A DNA stretch of 29,011 nt from CAZCBD01 sp964496755 (GCA_964496755.1 CAZCBD010000008.1:1-29011), one strand, 5' to 3'. Numbered from the stretch's first letter, positions 7,977 to 16,321 are shown. Numbers and translations are program-made. Notes: generated by a model from the letters alone, not told the origin.

Positions 7977-7990
7977 TGATTGGTCAGTCA
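7977..7990. promoter_or_regulatory. Imperfect palindrome before tetR, possible second operator
   Basis: TGATTGGTCAGTCA is symmetrical at 10 of 14 positions and shares TTGGTC and GTCAA elements with the stronger palindrome at 8057-8076. It lies 22 bases before the chosen tetR ATG, where it could serve autoregulation. Confidence 0.35.
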
Positions 7991-8027
7991 AAAATAATAT
8001 TTTTTTTTCCGTTCGTCAATTTTTTTC

Positions 8028-8058
8028 TTGACAGACATTAATTTTCTTTATATTTTTT
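8028..8058 (+). promoter_or_regulatory. Promoter of the LolA-like/ABC operon
   Basis: TTG (8028-8030, within TTGACA), a 20-base spacer and TATTTTTT (8051-8058, next base G) fit the Bacteroidota TTG-N20-TAnnTTTG arrangement with one mismatch. The same bases also read as TTGACA-N17-TATTTT for a standard sigma-70 promoter. The operator begins at its downstream edge. Confidence 0.6.
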
Positions 8059-8076
8059 GACTAAACGTTTGGTCAA
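8057..8076. promoter_or_regulatory. TetR operator palindrome
   Basis: TTGACTAAACGTTTGGTCAA is a 20-base inverted repeat with only one unmatched pair (half-site TTGACYAAACG). It overlaps the expected transcription start of the operon and lies in the divergent gap next to a tetR gene. Position, size and symmetry are those of a TetR-family operator; binding itself is inferred. Confidence 0.75.
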
Positions 8077-8095
8077 TAATAAATCTGAGTGGAAA

Positions 8096-8830
8096 ATGAA
8101 AAATATAATCACCTTGATTTTTACAATCTCTCTAATCTGGAGTCAGTCGGCAAATGAAATCATCAAAAAAGCCGAGAAATTAGTTAAAGGCACTTCTTCT
8201 GTAGCTACTTTCAAAATGACTGTTGCCACTCCTGATTTTAAACGTACAATGGAAATGGACAGTTGGTGGGAAGGGAATAAAAATGCTTTGATAGTGATCA
8301 AATCTCCCCGAAGAGAGAAGGGAAATAAAACATTGAAAATAGGAAATGAAATGTGGAGTTATTTACGAAGAACCGAAACCACAATTAAAATTCCCCCTTC
8401 CATGATGTTGCAATCTTGGAATGGTTCGGATTTTACTAACGATGATCTGGTACGCGAATCCAACTTGGCAAAAGATTATGTACAAAAACTAATCGGAAAA
8501 GAGAAATTTAGAAATACAAACTGCTGGAAAATCGAATTAACACCTAAACCCGAGGCTCCCGTTGTTTGGGGTAAACTTATTTATTGGGTGCGTATAAAAG
8601 GTTACATTCCAATGCAGGTAGATTATTACAATGAGAAAAACGAACTTGTTCGCTCATTGATTTATTCAAACATAAAGAATTTTGACGGTAGAAATATTCC
8701 GGCAAAAATGAAAATGATAAATCATAAAAAGAAAAATCATTCTACTATTATAGAGTATTTAAAATTAAAATTTAATGCAAAAATTCCTAAGCGTATATTT
8801 TCATTTCAAGAACTTGAAAGAGGTAATTAA
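8096..8830 (+). CDS. LolA-like periplasmic protein (outer membrane lipoprotein-sorting protein family)
   Basis: The 244-residue protein starts with a signal peptide (MKNIITLIFTISLIWSQS, cleaved near residue 17-18). It then shows the hallmarks of the LolA-like family, COG2834: SWWEGNKNALIVIKSP (56-71), RREKG (72-76), TLKIGNEMWSYLRR (79-92), IKIPPSMM and SWNGSDFTNDDLV (107-119). The fold is expected to be an incomplete beta-barrel that carries acyl chains across the periplasm. I chose the ATG at 8096; the in-frame TTG at 8057 lies inside the operator and would destroy the signal peptide. It is first in an operon with two LolC/E-like permeases, a LolD-like ATPase and a beta-barrel candidate, pointing to transport of a lipid-type cargo. 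Whether it handles lipoproteins or another lipid is not shown. Confidence 0.85.
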   Translation: MKNIITLIFTISLIWSQSANEIIKKAEKLVKGTSSVATFKMTVATPDFKRTMEMDSWWEGNKNALIVIKSPRREKGNKTLKIGNEMWSYLRRTETTIKIPPSMMLQSWNGSDFTNDDLVRESNLAKDYVQKLIGKEKFRNTNCWKIELTPKPEAPVVWGKLIYWVRIKGYIPMQVDYYNEKNELVRSLIYSNIKNFDGRNIPAKMKMINHKKKNHSTIIEYLKLKFNAKIPKRIFSFQELERGN

Positions 8831-8831
8831 A

Positions 8832-10061
8832 GTGAAACTGCTAATTAAAATGGCATCACGAAACATTCTTCGTAATAAGCGTAGATCAATTCTAACTTTA
8901 CTTGCTATAATTTTTGCTACCTTTCTTTCTATCGGAATGCGTGGAATGCAACGAGGAGTTTATAACTTAACTATCTCAACTGCATTGGATTTTTTTACGG
9001 GACATTTGCAAATCCAAGAAAAAAATTATAACAAAAAAAAATCGTTGAGAAATTGTTTTAAGTATAACCGACAATTACTCAATAAGGTTCAAAATATTGA
9101 AGGAGTGAAAGCTGCTGCACCAAGAATAATGAGCGCCGGCTTAATAAGCTATAAGAATAATTCATTTGGGACTGCAATTTTTGGCATTGATCCTGATAAA
9201 GAAAAAAAATGCACTACACTTTTAACCCGAATCAAAAAAGGTAATTTCTTTTATTCGGATTCATCTGATGAAATTGTTTTAGGTCAAACTTTATTCGAAA
9301 ATCTAAAAGCAAAAATCGGAGATAGTATTGTCTTGCTTGCTCAGGGTTACGATGGTTCGATGGGTAATCTCAAATATAAAATTACCGGCACTGTTAAAAC
9401 CGGTTCGCAACAATTGGATGCTATGGCTGCATTCATTCCTTTTAAATCGGCTCAGGATTTATTACTCTTATATGGCAAAGCACATTCGATTGCTATAAAA
9501 CTGGATAACCTTGAACAAGTTTCTCTTATGAAAGAAAAAATCATTGCCGAAATTCCGAATAAAAACCTCTCGGTGCTCTCGTGGCAAGAATTACTACCGG
9601 AATTATTACAATCAATAGAGCTAGATAATATCAGCGGAATCTTTTTCCTGGCAATTTTAATTATTGTTGTTGCATTCGGAATTCTAAACACCGTTTTAAT
9701 GTCAGTAACAGAACGCTTTAGAGAATTCGGAGTTGCACTTGCAATTGGTATTTCCAATAAAAAATTAATGCTAATTGTAATGCTGGAAACCTTATTCCTT
9801 GTTTTTATTGGATTATTAATTGGAAACTTGATTGGCTACGGAATAGTTTATTATTTCCACTATCATCCATATATTTTTACCGGCGATATGGCAAAAATGT
9901 ATGAAATGTATGGTTTTAGCCCAAAATTGCAAACCGATTTATCTATTCCGGTTTTTTTGAATACATCAATCCTAATTTTGATTACAGCCGTAATCACCTC
10001 TATTTATCCTTTGATTAAATTATTTAAACTTGAAGCATTAAAGGGAATCAGATATACATAA
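8832..10061 (+). CDS. ABC transporter permease, LolC/E-MacB (FtsX) type, first of pair
   Basis: The protein has 409 residues and the MacB/LolCE layout. There is a basic N-terminus (ASRNILRNKRRS), membrane helix 1 (about 19-37), a large extracytoplasmic domain (about 40-265) and an FtsX domain with three helices (about 268-290, 311-333, 374-396). The FtsX domain contains AFGILNTVLMSVTERFREFG, the usual coupling region to the ATPase. The start is GTG at 8832, eight bases after AGAGG (8819-8823) and directly after the upstream stop. A longer frame from 8775 would overlap the LolA-like gene and has no ribosome binding site. Such permeases do not pump through a pore but pull cargo from the outer leaflet of the inner membrane. 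It is 22% or so longer in spacing than nothing notable; size is typical. Confidence 0.85.
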   Translation: MKLLIKMASRNILRNKRRSILTLLAIIFATFLSIGMRGMQRGVYNLTISTALDFFTGHLQIQEKNYNKKKSLRNCFKYNRQLLNKVQNIEGVKAAAPRIMSAGLISYKNNSFGTAIFGIDPDKEKKCTTLLTRIKKGNFFYSDSSDEIVLGQTLFENLKAKIGDSIVLLAQGYDGSMGNLKYKITGTVKTGSQQLDAMAAFIPFKSAQDLLLLYGKAHSIAIKLDNLEQVSLMKEKIIAEIPNKNLSVLSWQELLPELLQSIELDNISGIFFLAILIIVVAFGILNTVLMSVTERFREFGVALAIGISNKKLMLIVMLETLFLVFIGLLIGNLIGYGIVYYFHYHPYIFTGDMAKMYEMYGFSPKLQTDLSIPVFLNTSILILITAVITSIYPLIKLFKLEALKGIRYT

Positions 10062-10073
10062 AAAGAGAATATT

Positions 10074-11291
10074 ATGTTACTAAAAATTGCTATAAGAAAT
10101 CTGTTAAGAAATAAACGAAGAACAATAATTATTGCTTCTTCTATAATTGTTGGAGTAATTGCTTTGATTTTTAACGATGGATTTATGAATGGTATGTTAA
10201 ACCAAATGCTCTTTAACCAAGTAAGAATTAATGTTTCCCATATTCAAATACATAAATCCGGATTTCAAAAAGATAAAACCATAAAACTATTAATTGATAA
10301 CCCAACTGTAGTTGAATCAAAATTAAAAAAAATAAAAACAATAAAAGCAATCAGTAAAAGAATAAAAGCATTTGGATTAGTTAGCAGCTCATCAAACTCC
10401 GCCGGTATTATTTTTAACGCAATTAATCCTGCCGAAGAAAAAAAAGTATCGGTAATTTCCAAATCAATTAAAAGAGGGAAATTTTTATCCGCAAAAAAGC
10501 ATGATATTTTAATCGGGGAAAATCTTGCAGAAAAACTTGAAGTGGATTTGGGTGAGAAAATTGTTTTAATGACAAACAGACCCGATGGTAAAATTTCTTC
10601 TGAACTATTCAGAGTTTGCGGAATTTTTCAAACACCAAGTACTAACTTTGATAAAAGTACTGTTTTCATCAATTTATCTACTGCACAAAATATGTTGGAA
10701 ATCGGGAATAAGATTTCAGAATTTGCTATTATCCTAAACGAAAACATCAGTGTGGAAAAAGTAAAATCGCAAATTATTTCGATGTTAAATAATGACATGT
10801 TTGAAGTACTTTCATACAATGAACTTCTACCTTTTCTTGTTATGCAATTGGATATGTATGATCAAATGATGTGGATTATAACTTTTATAATCGGACTTGC
10901 ATTAGCCTTTGGAATTGTAAATACAATGCTAATGGCTGTTTACGAAAGAGTAAATGAAATTGGAGTCTTAATGTCAATCGGAATGAAAAACAGTAAAATA
11001 TTTTCAATGATTCTTTTGGAAGCTGCGGCACTTGGGGTTATTAGCACAATAGTAGGTTTATTAATTGGCCTTATACTTCATTTCACTTTTTTATCTTCCG
11101 GCATAAACCTAAGTTCATTTGCATCAAGTTTAGAAGCATTTGGCATCGGAGCAATTATTTATCCAGATTTATCTTTGTCCGGAACTTTATCTTTTTTGAT
11201 CTTCATTCCGTTTGTATCAGTAATTGGCGCAATATATCCGGCGTATAAAGCAATAAAACTAAAACCTGTTGAAGCTATTCGATATGTGTAA
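10074..11291 (+). CDS. ABC transporter permease, LolC/E-MacB (FtsX) type, second of pair
   Basis: A 405-residue paralogue of the preceding gene with the same layout: N-terminal IAIRNLLRNKRRTI, helix 1 (about 17-35), an extracytoplasmic domain (about 40-260), and an FtsX domain with LAFGIVNTMLMAVYERVNEIG and three C-terminal helices. The final EAIRYV closely parallels KGIRYT of its partner. Two unlike permeases with one ATPase suggest a LolC-LolE-type heterodimer rather than a MacB homodimer. The ATG at 10074 follows the previous stop by 12 bases with a weak GAGA site. No periplasmic adaptor of the MacA type is encoded nearby, which argues against a MacAB-TolC efflux pump. Confidence 0.86.
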   Translation: MLLKIAIRNLLRNKRRTIIIASSIIVGVIALIFNDGFMNGMLNQMLFNQVRINVSHIQIHKSGFQKDKTIKLLIDNPTVVESKLKKIKTIKAISKRIKAFGLVSSSSNSAGIIFNAINPAEEKKVSVISKSIKRGKFLSAKKHDILIGENLAEKLEVDLGEKIVLMTNRPDGKISSELFRVCGIFQTPSTNFDKSTVFINLSTAQNMLEIGNKISEFAIILNENISVEKVKSQIISMLNNDMFEVLSYNELLPFLVMQLDMYDQMMWIITFIIGLALAFGIVNTMLMAVYERVNEIGVLMSIGMKNSKIFSMILLEAAALGVISTIVGLLIGLILHFTFLSSGINLSSFASSLEAFGIGAIIYPDLSLSGTLSFLIFIPFVSVIGAIYPAYKAIKLKPVEAIRYV

Positions 11292-11312
11292 CTTTAAATT
11301 GAGGAAATAAAA

Positions 11313-11987
11313 ATGAGTTTAATAAAAGTTAATTCGGTAAATAAGATTTATAATGATAATGGAATCCCTGTACAGGCATTGAAAAATATTTCTCTAGAAA
11401 TTAATAAAGGTGATTTCATGGTTCTTGCCGGGCCATCAGGTTCGGGTAAAACCACCCTGCTTAATTTAATTGGGGCTTTAGATTTTCCTACTTCGGGTGA
11501 AATTGTCTTTAACAATAATAATCTTTCTAAAAAAAGCAAAGCAGAACTTTCCGAATTACGTTTAAAAAAAATGGGATTTATTTTTCAAGCCTATAATTTA
11601 ATACCGGTTTTAACCGCTGCAGAAAACATTGAATTTAGCTTAATGCTACTTGGCATACCTGAAAAAGAAAGAAGAAACCGAACATTAAATTTATTAGATG
11701 AGTTAGGAATTAAAAATTTGGCTAATAAAATGCCCAATGAAATGAGTGGTGGCCAACAACAACGCGTAGCTGTTGCACGTGCAATTATTAATACACCGGA
11801 AATTGTTTTAGCCGATGAACCAACGGCAAATCTTGATTCAACTACAGGTAGCAACCTTTTGAATTTAATGCAAAAAATGAATGAAGAAAAAAATATCACT
11901 TTTATTTTTTCATCGCATGATACTCAAGTAATTCAAAGAGCTAAAAAATTAGTTGTATTAAAAGACGGTGAAATTTATGAGAACTAA
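11313..11987 (+). CDS. ABC transporter ATP-binding protein, LolD/MacB type
   Basis: This 224-residue nucleotide-binding subunit powers the two upstream permeases. All motifs are intact: Walker A GPSGSGKT (40-47), Q-loop FIFQAYNLIP (Gln92), signature MSGGQQQR (from 144), Walker B IVLADEPTANLD with Glu169, and the H-loop His202 in FSSHD. The Q-loop followed by NLIPVLTAAEN is typical of the LolD/MacB/FtsE group. The ATG at 11313 follows GAGG. The last 11 bases overlap the start of the beta-barrel gene, so the two are translationally coupled. Confidence 0.92.
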   Translation: MSLIKVNSVNKIYNDNGIPVQALKNISLEINKGDFMVLAGPSGSGKTTLLNLIGALDFPTSGEIVFNNNNLSKKSKAELSELRLKKMGFIFQAYNLIPVLTAAENIEFSLMLLGIPEKERRNRTLNLLDELGIKNLANKMPNEMSGGQQQRVAVARAIINTPEIVLADEPTANLDSTTGSNLLNLMQKMNEEKNITFIFSSHDTQVIQRAKKLVVLKDGEIYEN

Positions 11988-13113
11988 AATCTTACTCTTA
12001 TTTACTTTTTTCCTGCTACAAAACACCTTTGCTCAAATTGAATTTGATTTAAGCGGTTATGCGGAAAACTATTTTTTATATCAAAAAGAAAATAAAACTT
12101 CCCTTTTTAATACGGCTTCCAATATTACTAATTTTTCCAGAATCAGATTACGTCCCACAATATACCTATGGACCGGCGCAAGAGTAAATATCGAATATGA
12201 AATTAACGCTATTGCTCAAAAGGAAAACAACCTACCGATAAATTTTTCATTCCCAAATCAGACACAATTAAATTCATTTAGCTATAAAATTATTAATAAT
12301 AGAAACTTCATTCTCAAGCATTTTATCGATCGTTTTTCTTTTAAACAATCTTTTAAATGGGGCAATGTAATTATAGGTCGCCAAAGAATTCAATGGGGCA
12401 CCGGAAGAGTTTGGAATCCGGTTGATTTGTTTAACCCGATTAATCCAACGGAATTTTATAAAATTGAGAAAAACGGAGCGGATGCTTTTACACTTAAATA
12501 TAATCTCGGAAATTTTTCCGATATCCAAATTGTATTTAATCCGTATAATAAATTCAACAAATATAATTCTGCTTTCAGAGTTCGCACAAATTTTTCAGAG
12601 TTCGATTTTTCAATTGTTGGCGGATACTTTAACAATCAATATATAATTGGTGGCGATTTTGCCGGCAACTTATTCAAAGCCGGAATCCGAGGTGAAATCT
12701 TACAACGTATAAATAATTTAACAAAGGAAAATTATACTCATTTTATTTTAGGAATAGATTATCAGTTCTCTCCGTATTTATACGGTCTGCTTGAATATCA
12801 ATACTACGGTAAAGGGGAATCCCAAAAGAGGAATTATAACTATTTCAATTTGACAACCGGAAATATTTTTAACCTTGGCAAAGATTATATTGCAGCAAAT
12901 ATTAGTTATCAAATTAACCCTTTATTAAATTGTTTATTCTTAAATATTTTAAACTTAAATGATAGTAGCGGTTTTATAAATACAAATATTGAATATTCGG
13001 CAACGGAAGATTTTTATTTATCTGTCGGGATACAATTAGGTTACGGTTCAGCCGGGTCAGAATATAATTATTTACCGGTAATAATTTTTACAAAATGCAG
13101 TTATTATTTTTAA
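11977..13113 (+). CDS. Putative outer-membrane beta-barrel protein of the LolA-like operon
   Basis: The 378-residue product has a signal peptide (MRTKILLLFTFFLLQNTFA, cleavage after residue 19). The rest is rich in alternating polar/aromatic strands and ends in CSYYF, a terminal aromatic as in outer-membrane barrels. A striking motif at about 134-154, GRQRIQWGTGRVWNPVDLFN, resembles the G-R-x-x-x-x-W-G-x-G-x-x-W-N-P-x-D signature of DUF1302-like barrel proteins. Those proteins often neighbour LolA-like proteins and exporters in other bacteria (family recollection, not searched). I chose the ATG at 11977, within the 3' end of the ATPase gene. A GTG at 11968 is also in frame but adds three residues before the signal. 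The inferred role is the outer-membrane acceptor or exit of the transport system. Confidence 0.72.
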   Translation: MRTKILLLFTFFLLQNTFAQIEFDLSGYAENYFLYQKENKTSLFNTASNITNFSRIRLRPTIYLWTGARVNIEYEINAIAQKENNLPINFSFPNQTQLNSFSYKIINNRNFILKHFIDRFSFKQSFKWGNVIIGRQRIQWGTGRVWNPVDLFNPINPTEFYKIEKNGADAFTLKYNLGNFSDIQIVFNPYNKFNKYNSAFRVRTNFSEFDFSIVGGYFNNQYIIGGDFAGNLFKAGIRGEILQRINNLTKENYTHFILGIDYQFSPYLYGLLEYQYYGKGESQKRNYNYFNLTTGNIFNLGKDYIAANISYQINPLLNCLFLNILNLNDSSGFINTNIEYSATEDFYLSVGIQLGYGSAGSEYNYLPVIIFTKCSYYF

Positions 13114-13336
13114 AAAAAATAAGTATTGCTGAACTAAAAAAGATTACTTTCGTAAAAACTACACACTGAAAAATAATTTTATTTTGTTTTTCTATCCTTT
13201 TATTTCATAATTCAAACAAATAACTTAAAACTAAATTTTTTATCACATTCAAAATCTTTATATTAATAATGAAAGAATAGAAACTTCAAAATTACATTCT
13301 AATCTTTCGACAATAAAATCAAAAACGGAGAAAAGA

Positions 13337-14491
13337 ATGCAAGGCACAGTAGCCGAAGCAATTGCAACTGCATTAGTAAATCTGAACATAAAAGTAGTTA
13401 CCCACGTACCCGGTCATGGCGGCAACGAAGCATTTAAAGCCTATAAAATAATTTCCAGGCGCAATCCTGAAATTTCTTTTAACGAAGAGGTTGCTTATAC
13501 AATTTCTCACGGAGCGGCATTAGTTGGAAAACGTTCTGCCATATTAATAAAAACCCACGGTTTATTAAAGGCAGCTAATAGTGTTTCCGATTCCCTCTAT
13601 GCAAATCTAACTGCCGGATTTGTTACAATATTGTTTGATGACAAAACCGGTAAAAGCTCTGATAATATTTTGGAAATTGAACCATTTCTTAAAGCACTTG
13701 GCATACCTTTTAAATTTTCAACAAAAGAAAAAATATACTCCAATTTAATTGAGGCTTTTTTCGAATCGGAAAAAAATAAAATGCCCTATGTAATTGTTGT
13801 AGATGCTGCAGATATTCTGCAACCAACATATTTTAAGCAAGAAGATAATTTTACTTATAACTATAAATTCAGCAGAAATATTTTTAATCAACTTATTCAT
13901 CCGATGTTTGCAGACTATCAGTACAAAGTTTTTAAAAGCAAAATGTTAGATACTAATTTTGCTCAGGTAAATTTGCCCCCTTTACCAAAAGTTCCAGAAT
14001 CAGTCCCTCTTCATTTGGTAAAAGAAATAGAAAAATATATTCCGTTTTTTGATATTTTTAAAAAATATCGTTCGCCTATTGTTACCGGCGATACAACCTT
14101 ATCAAGTTTTTTTGCATTTCCGCCGTATAATTGCATCGATATGGTTACTTACATTGGTAGTAGCATTCCATTGGCAATTGGAGCTTACTTGGCAACCGGA
14201 GAAAAAATTTGGGCAATTTCAGGTGACTTCGGATTTATTGCGGCAGGCAATATGGCTTTGATTGAAGTTAATCAAAGAAATATTCCTTTGAATATCGTCA
14301 TCTTTAATAATCGCAAAGCTGCTGCCACCGGAGGCCAACCGATTAACAAAAAAATTATATCGCAATTGCTCAGTACTTACGAAAAGCATTTAACACATAT
14401 AAATATTGAAGACACATCTGAGCTGAGCACCGCAATTCAAAGAATTCGCCAATCAGAACAATTGGAAATATTAGTAGTAGATATTCTGTAA
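13337..14491 (+). CDS. Compact thiamine-diphosphate-dependent enzyme, IorA/decarboxylase-like
   Basis: A 384-residue protein with the two core domains of ThDP enzymes. The N-terminal PYR domain (about 1-160) carries a candidate catalytic Glu in SFNEEVAYTISHGAALVG (Glu50/51) and KTHGLLKAAN. The C-terminal PP domain (about 240-384) has the Mg-ThDP motif: GDF at 296-298 and NN at 324-325, followed by RKAAATGGQP. The latter resembles the alpha subunit of indolepyruvate:ferredoxin oxidoreductase (IorA), and also phosphonopyruvate/sulfopyruvate decarboxylases. It lacks IorA's C-terminal 4Fe-4S domain and no iorB lies beside it; no central domain is present either. A 2-oxoacid decarboxylase role is plausible but the substrate is unknown. 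The ATG follows ACGGAGAAAAGA. The 223-base gap before it shows no convincing promoter motif. Confidence 0.75.
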   Translation: MQGTVAEAIATALVNLNIKVVTHVPGHGGNEAFKAYKIISRRNPEISFNEEVAYTISHGAALVGKRSAILIKTHGLLKAANSVSDSLYANLTAGFVTILFDDKTGKSSDNILEIEPFLKALGIPFKFSTKEKIYSNLIEAFFESEKNKMPYVIVVDAADILQPTYFKQEDNFTYNYKFSRNIFNQLIHPMFADYQYKVFKSKMLDTNFAQVNLPPLPKVPESVPLHLVKEIEKYIPFFDIFKKYRSPIVTGDTTLSSFFAFPPYNCIDMVTYIGSSIPLAIGAYLATGEKIWAISGDFGFIAAGNMALIEVNQRNIPLNIVIFNNRKAAATGGQPINKKIISQLLSTYEKHLTHINIEDTSELSTAIQRIRQSEQLEILVVDIL

Positions 14492-14558
14492 AACAAAAAT
14501 TAATCTGTTTGATTATTCACTTTTATTAATATTCCCCACCAATCTGATTAAATCTAAA

Positions 14559-14589
14559 TTGTAGATTCTTCAATCATTTTGTATCTTTG
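14559..14589 (+). promoter_or_regulatory. Bacteroidota-type promoter of proS
   Basis: TTG (14559-14561), a 20-base spacer and TATCTTTG (14582-14589) match TTG-N20-TAnnTTTG exactly. This is the best promoter match in the window, about 40 bases before the proS ATG. Confidence 0.7.
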
Positions 14590-14628
14590 CTAATTATTTT
14601 TAACACTTACTAACAAAGAGTAACACAG

Positions 14629-16317
14629 ATGAAAATCAGCAAAACTTTTATTCCGACATTAAAAGAAACCCCTTCGGATGCAGTAATAATAAGCCATATA
14701 TTAATGCTTCGTGCAGGATTAGTGAGAATGCTTTCAGCCGGCATTTATTCTTTTTTACCTGTTGGATACAAAATAGTAAAAAAAATTTCTGATATCGTAA
14801 GAGAAGAAATGAATGGCGTTGGCGGACAAGAATTTCACCTGCCGGCATTAAATCCAAAAGAAATTTGGGAAGCTACCGGTCGGGTTGAAGCTTTTGGCGA
14901 TATTTTATTTCACGTAAAAAACAGGGATTATGTACTGGCACCAACACACGAAGAAATTATGACCTACCATGCAAAAGGTGCAATTCAGTCATACAAAGAT
15001 ATGCCGCAAATGTGGTATCAAATACAAACAAAATTCAGAAATGAAGCACGACCTCGCTCAGGAGTAATCCGTGGCCGCCAATTTTTAATGAAAGATGCAT
15101 ATACTTTTGATAAAAGTTTTGACGATTTAGATGTTGCTTATGCAGAAATTGAAAAAGCCTATCGAAGAATTTTTGATAGATGCGGTATAAAGTATTTTGT
15201 TGTTGGTGCTGCAAGCGGTGCAATGGGTGGCAGCAAATCCGAAGAGTTTATGGTAAAATCAGAAGCCGGCGAAGATACTGTTGCTTACTGTGAAAAATGT
15301 GGTTTCGCTGCAAATGTCGAAGTTGCCGCTTCGGTAAAAAAAGCACTGGAAAGAGATTCCGAAAGTAAAAATATTTTTGAAATAAGCACTCCGAATATAA
15401 AATCAATTGACGAATTGTGCGAGTTTTTGAAAATTGAAGAAACCCTTTGTGCCAAGTCTCGCATTTACATTGCAAACGAAAAACCCGTTTTGGTTTTAAT
15501 GCAAGGGAATGATGAAGTTAACGAAAGTAAACTTGAAACTTTTTTGGGCACACAAGTTAGACCGGCACATCCGGAAGAGCTGAAAGAAATTACCGGTGCC
15601 GATGCCGGCTCAATTGGCCCGATTGAATTTAAAGGTAGAATTATTGCCGATAATTTACTTCAAGCTCGAAATAATCTATACAGCGGAGCAAATAAAAACG
15701 ATTTTCACATTGGCGGTATAGACTTACAACGAGATGTAGAAAAAATTGAATATACAGATCTACGTTTAATTGAAAACGGAGAAGCTTGTCCGAATTGCGG
15801 CAAACCGATTGAAGTTTTTAAAGCAATTGAATTGGGACATATATTTAAATTAGGAACAAAATATTCTGAAGCTCTCGGGGCTACTTTTTTAGATGAAGAC
15901 GGAAAAGAAAAGCCGATAATAATGGGAAGTTATGGAATTGGAATTGAAAGAATTATGGCCTGTTTTGTTGAACAAAATCATGATGATAACGGTTTAATAT
16001 GGAGCAATCCGGAAATTCGCCCGTTCGATGTGCATCTTTTAGGTTTGAATATGAAAAAAGATTCTGTTTCACAGGCATGTGAAAAACTATACGATGAGCT
16101 CCGGAAAAATAACATTGAAGTATTATTTGACGATAGAATTGATGCACAAGCCGGATTTAAATTTAATGACGCCGATTTGATGGGAATGCCAATTCAATTA
16201 ATTATCGGTGAAAAAGGATTAAAAGAAAATTCCGTTGAAATTAAACTTCGAAAAACAAATGAGCGAATTAAAGTTTCCTTAAATGAAGTAATTACGAAAA
16301 TTAAAGAATTAGTCTAA
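14629..16317 (+). CDS. proS: Prolyl-tRNA synthetase, bacterial type with INS editing domain
   Basis: A class-II synthetase that charges tRNA(Pro). At 562 residues it is the long bacterial form. Motif 1 lies in VREEMNGVGGQEFHLPALNP (57-76), motif 2 in KFRNEARPRSGVIRGRQF (135-152) and motif 3 in MGSYGIGIERI (432-442). Between motifs 2 and 3 sits the INS domain (about 220-395), a YbaK-like fold that deacylates Ala-tRNA(Pro). Lys276 aligns by eye with the editing Lys of E. coli ProRS (Lys279). Two CxxC pairs (221/224 and 387/390) flank the insertion. Many Bacteroidia carry a shorter archaeal/eukaryotic-type ProRS, so this form is informative about lineage. It has a strong own promoter and a terminator directly downstream. 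Confidence 0.96.
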   Translation: MKISKTFIPTLKETPSDAVIISHILMLRAGLVRMLSAGIYSFLPVGYKIVKKISDIVREEMNGVGGQEFHLPALNPKEIWEATGRVEAFGDILFHVKNRDYVLAPTHEEIMTYHAKGAIQSYKDMPQMWYQIQTKFRNEARPRSGVIRGRQFLMKDAYTFDKSFDDLDVAYAEIEKAYRRIFDRCGIKYFVVGAASGAMGGSKSEEFMVKSEAGEDTVAYCEKCGFAANVEVAASVKKALERDSESKNIFEISTPNIKSIDELCEFLKIEETLCAKSRIYIANEKPVLVLMQGNDEVNESKLETFLGTQVRPAHPEELKEITGADAGSIGPIEFKGRIIADNLLQARNNLYSGANKNDFHIGGIDLQRDVEKIEYTDLRLIENGEACPNCGKPIEVFKAIELGHIFKLGTKYSEALGATFLDEDGKEKPIIMGSYGIGIERIMACFVEQNHDDNGLIWSNPEIRPFDVHLLGLNMKKDSVSQACEKLYDELRKNNIEVLFDDRIDAQAGFKFNDADLMGMPIQLIIGEKGLKENSVEIKLRKTNERIKVSLNEVITKIKELV

Positions 16318-16321
16318 TTAC

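Noticed and set aside
7956..7991. TTG start extending tetR by 12 residues
   Set aside because: The extension is untypical for TetR proteins and covers a probable regulatory palindrome; the MPRTKEQF start at 7955 is the family norm.
8057..8095. TTG start of the LolA-like gene at 8057
   Set aside because: It lies inside the operator palindrome and would put 13 polar residues before a clear signal peptide; the ATG at 8096 fits better.
8832..11987. MacAB-type drug or toxin efflux pump
   Set aside because: There is no MacA-like membrane-fusion protein and no TolC; instead there are two permeases, a separate ATPase and a LolA-like carrier, which is the Lol-type layout.
13337..14491. Genuine indolepyruvate:ferredoxin oxidoreductase alpha subunit
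   Set aside because: The protein lacks the C-terminal ferredoxin-like domain, is much shorter than IorA, and no beta subunit gene adjoins it.
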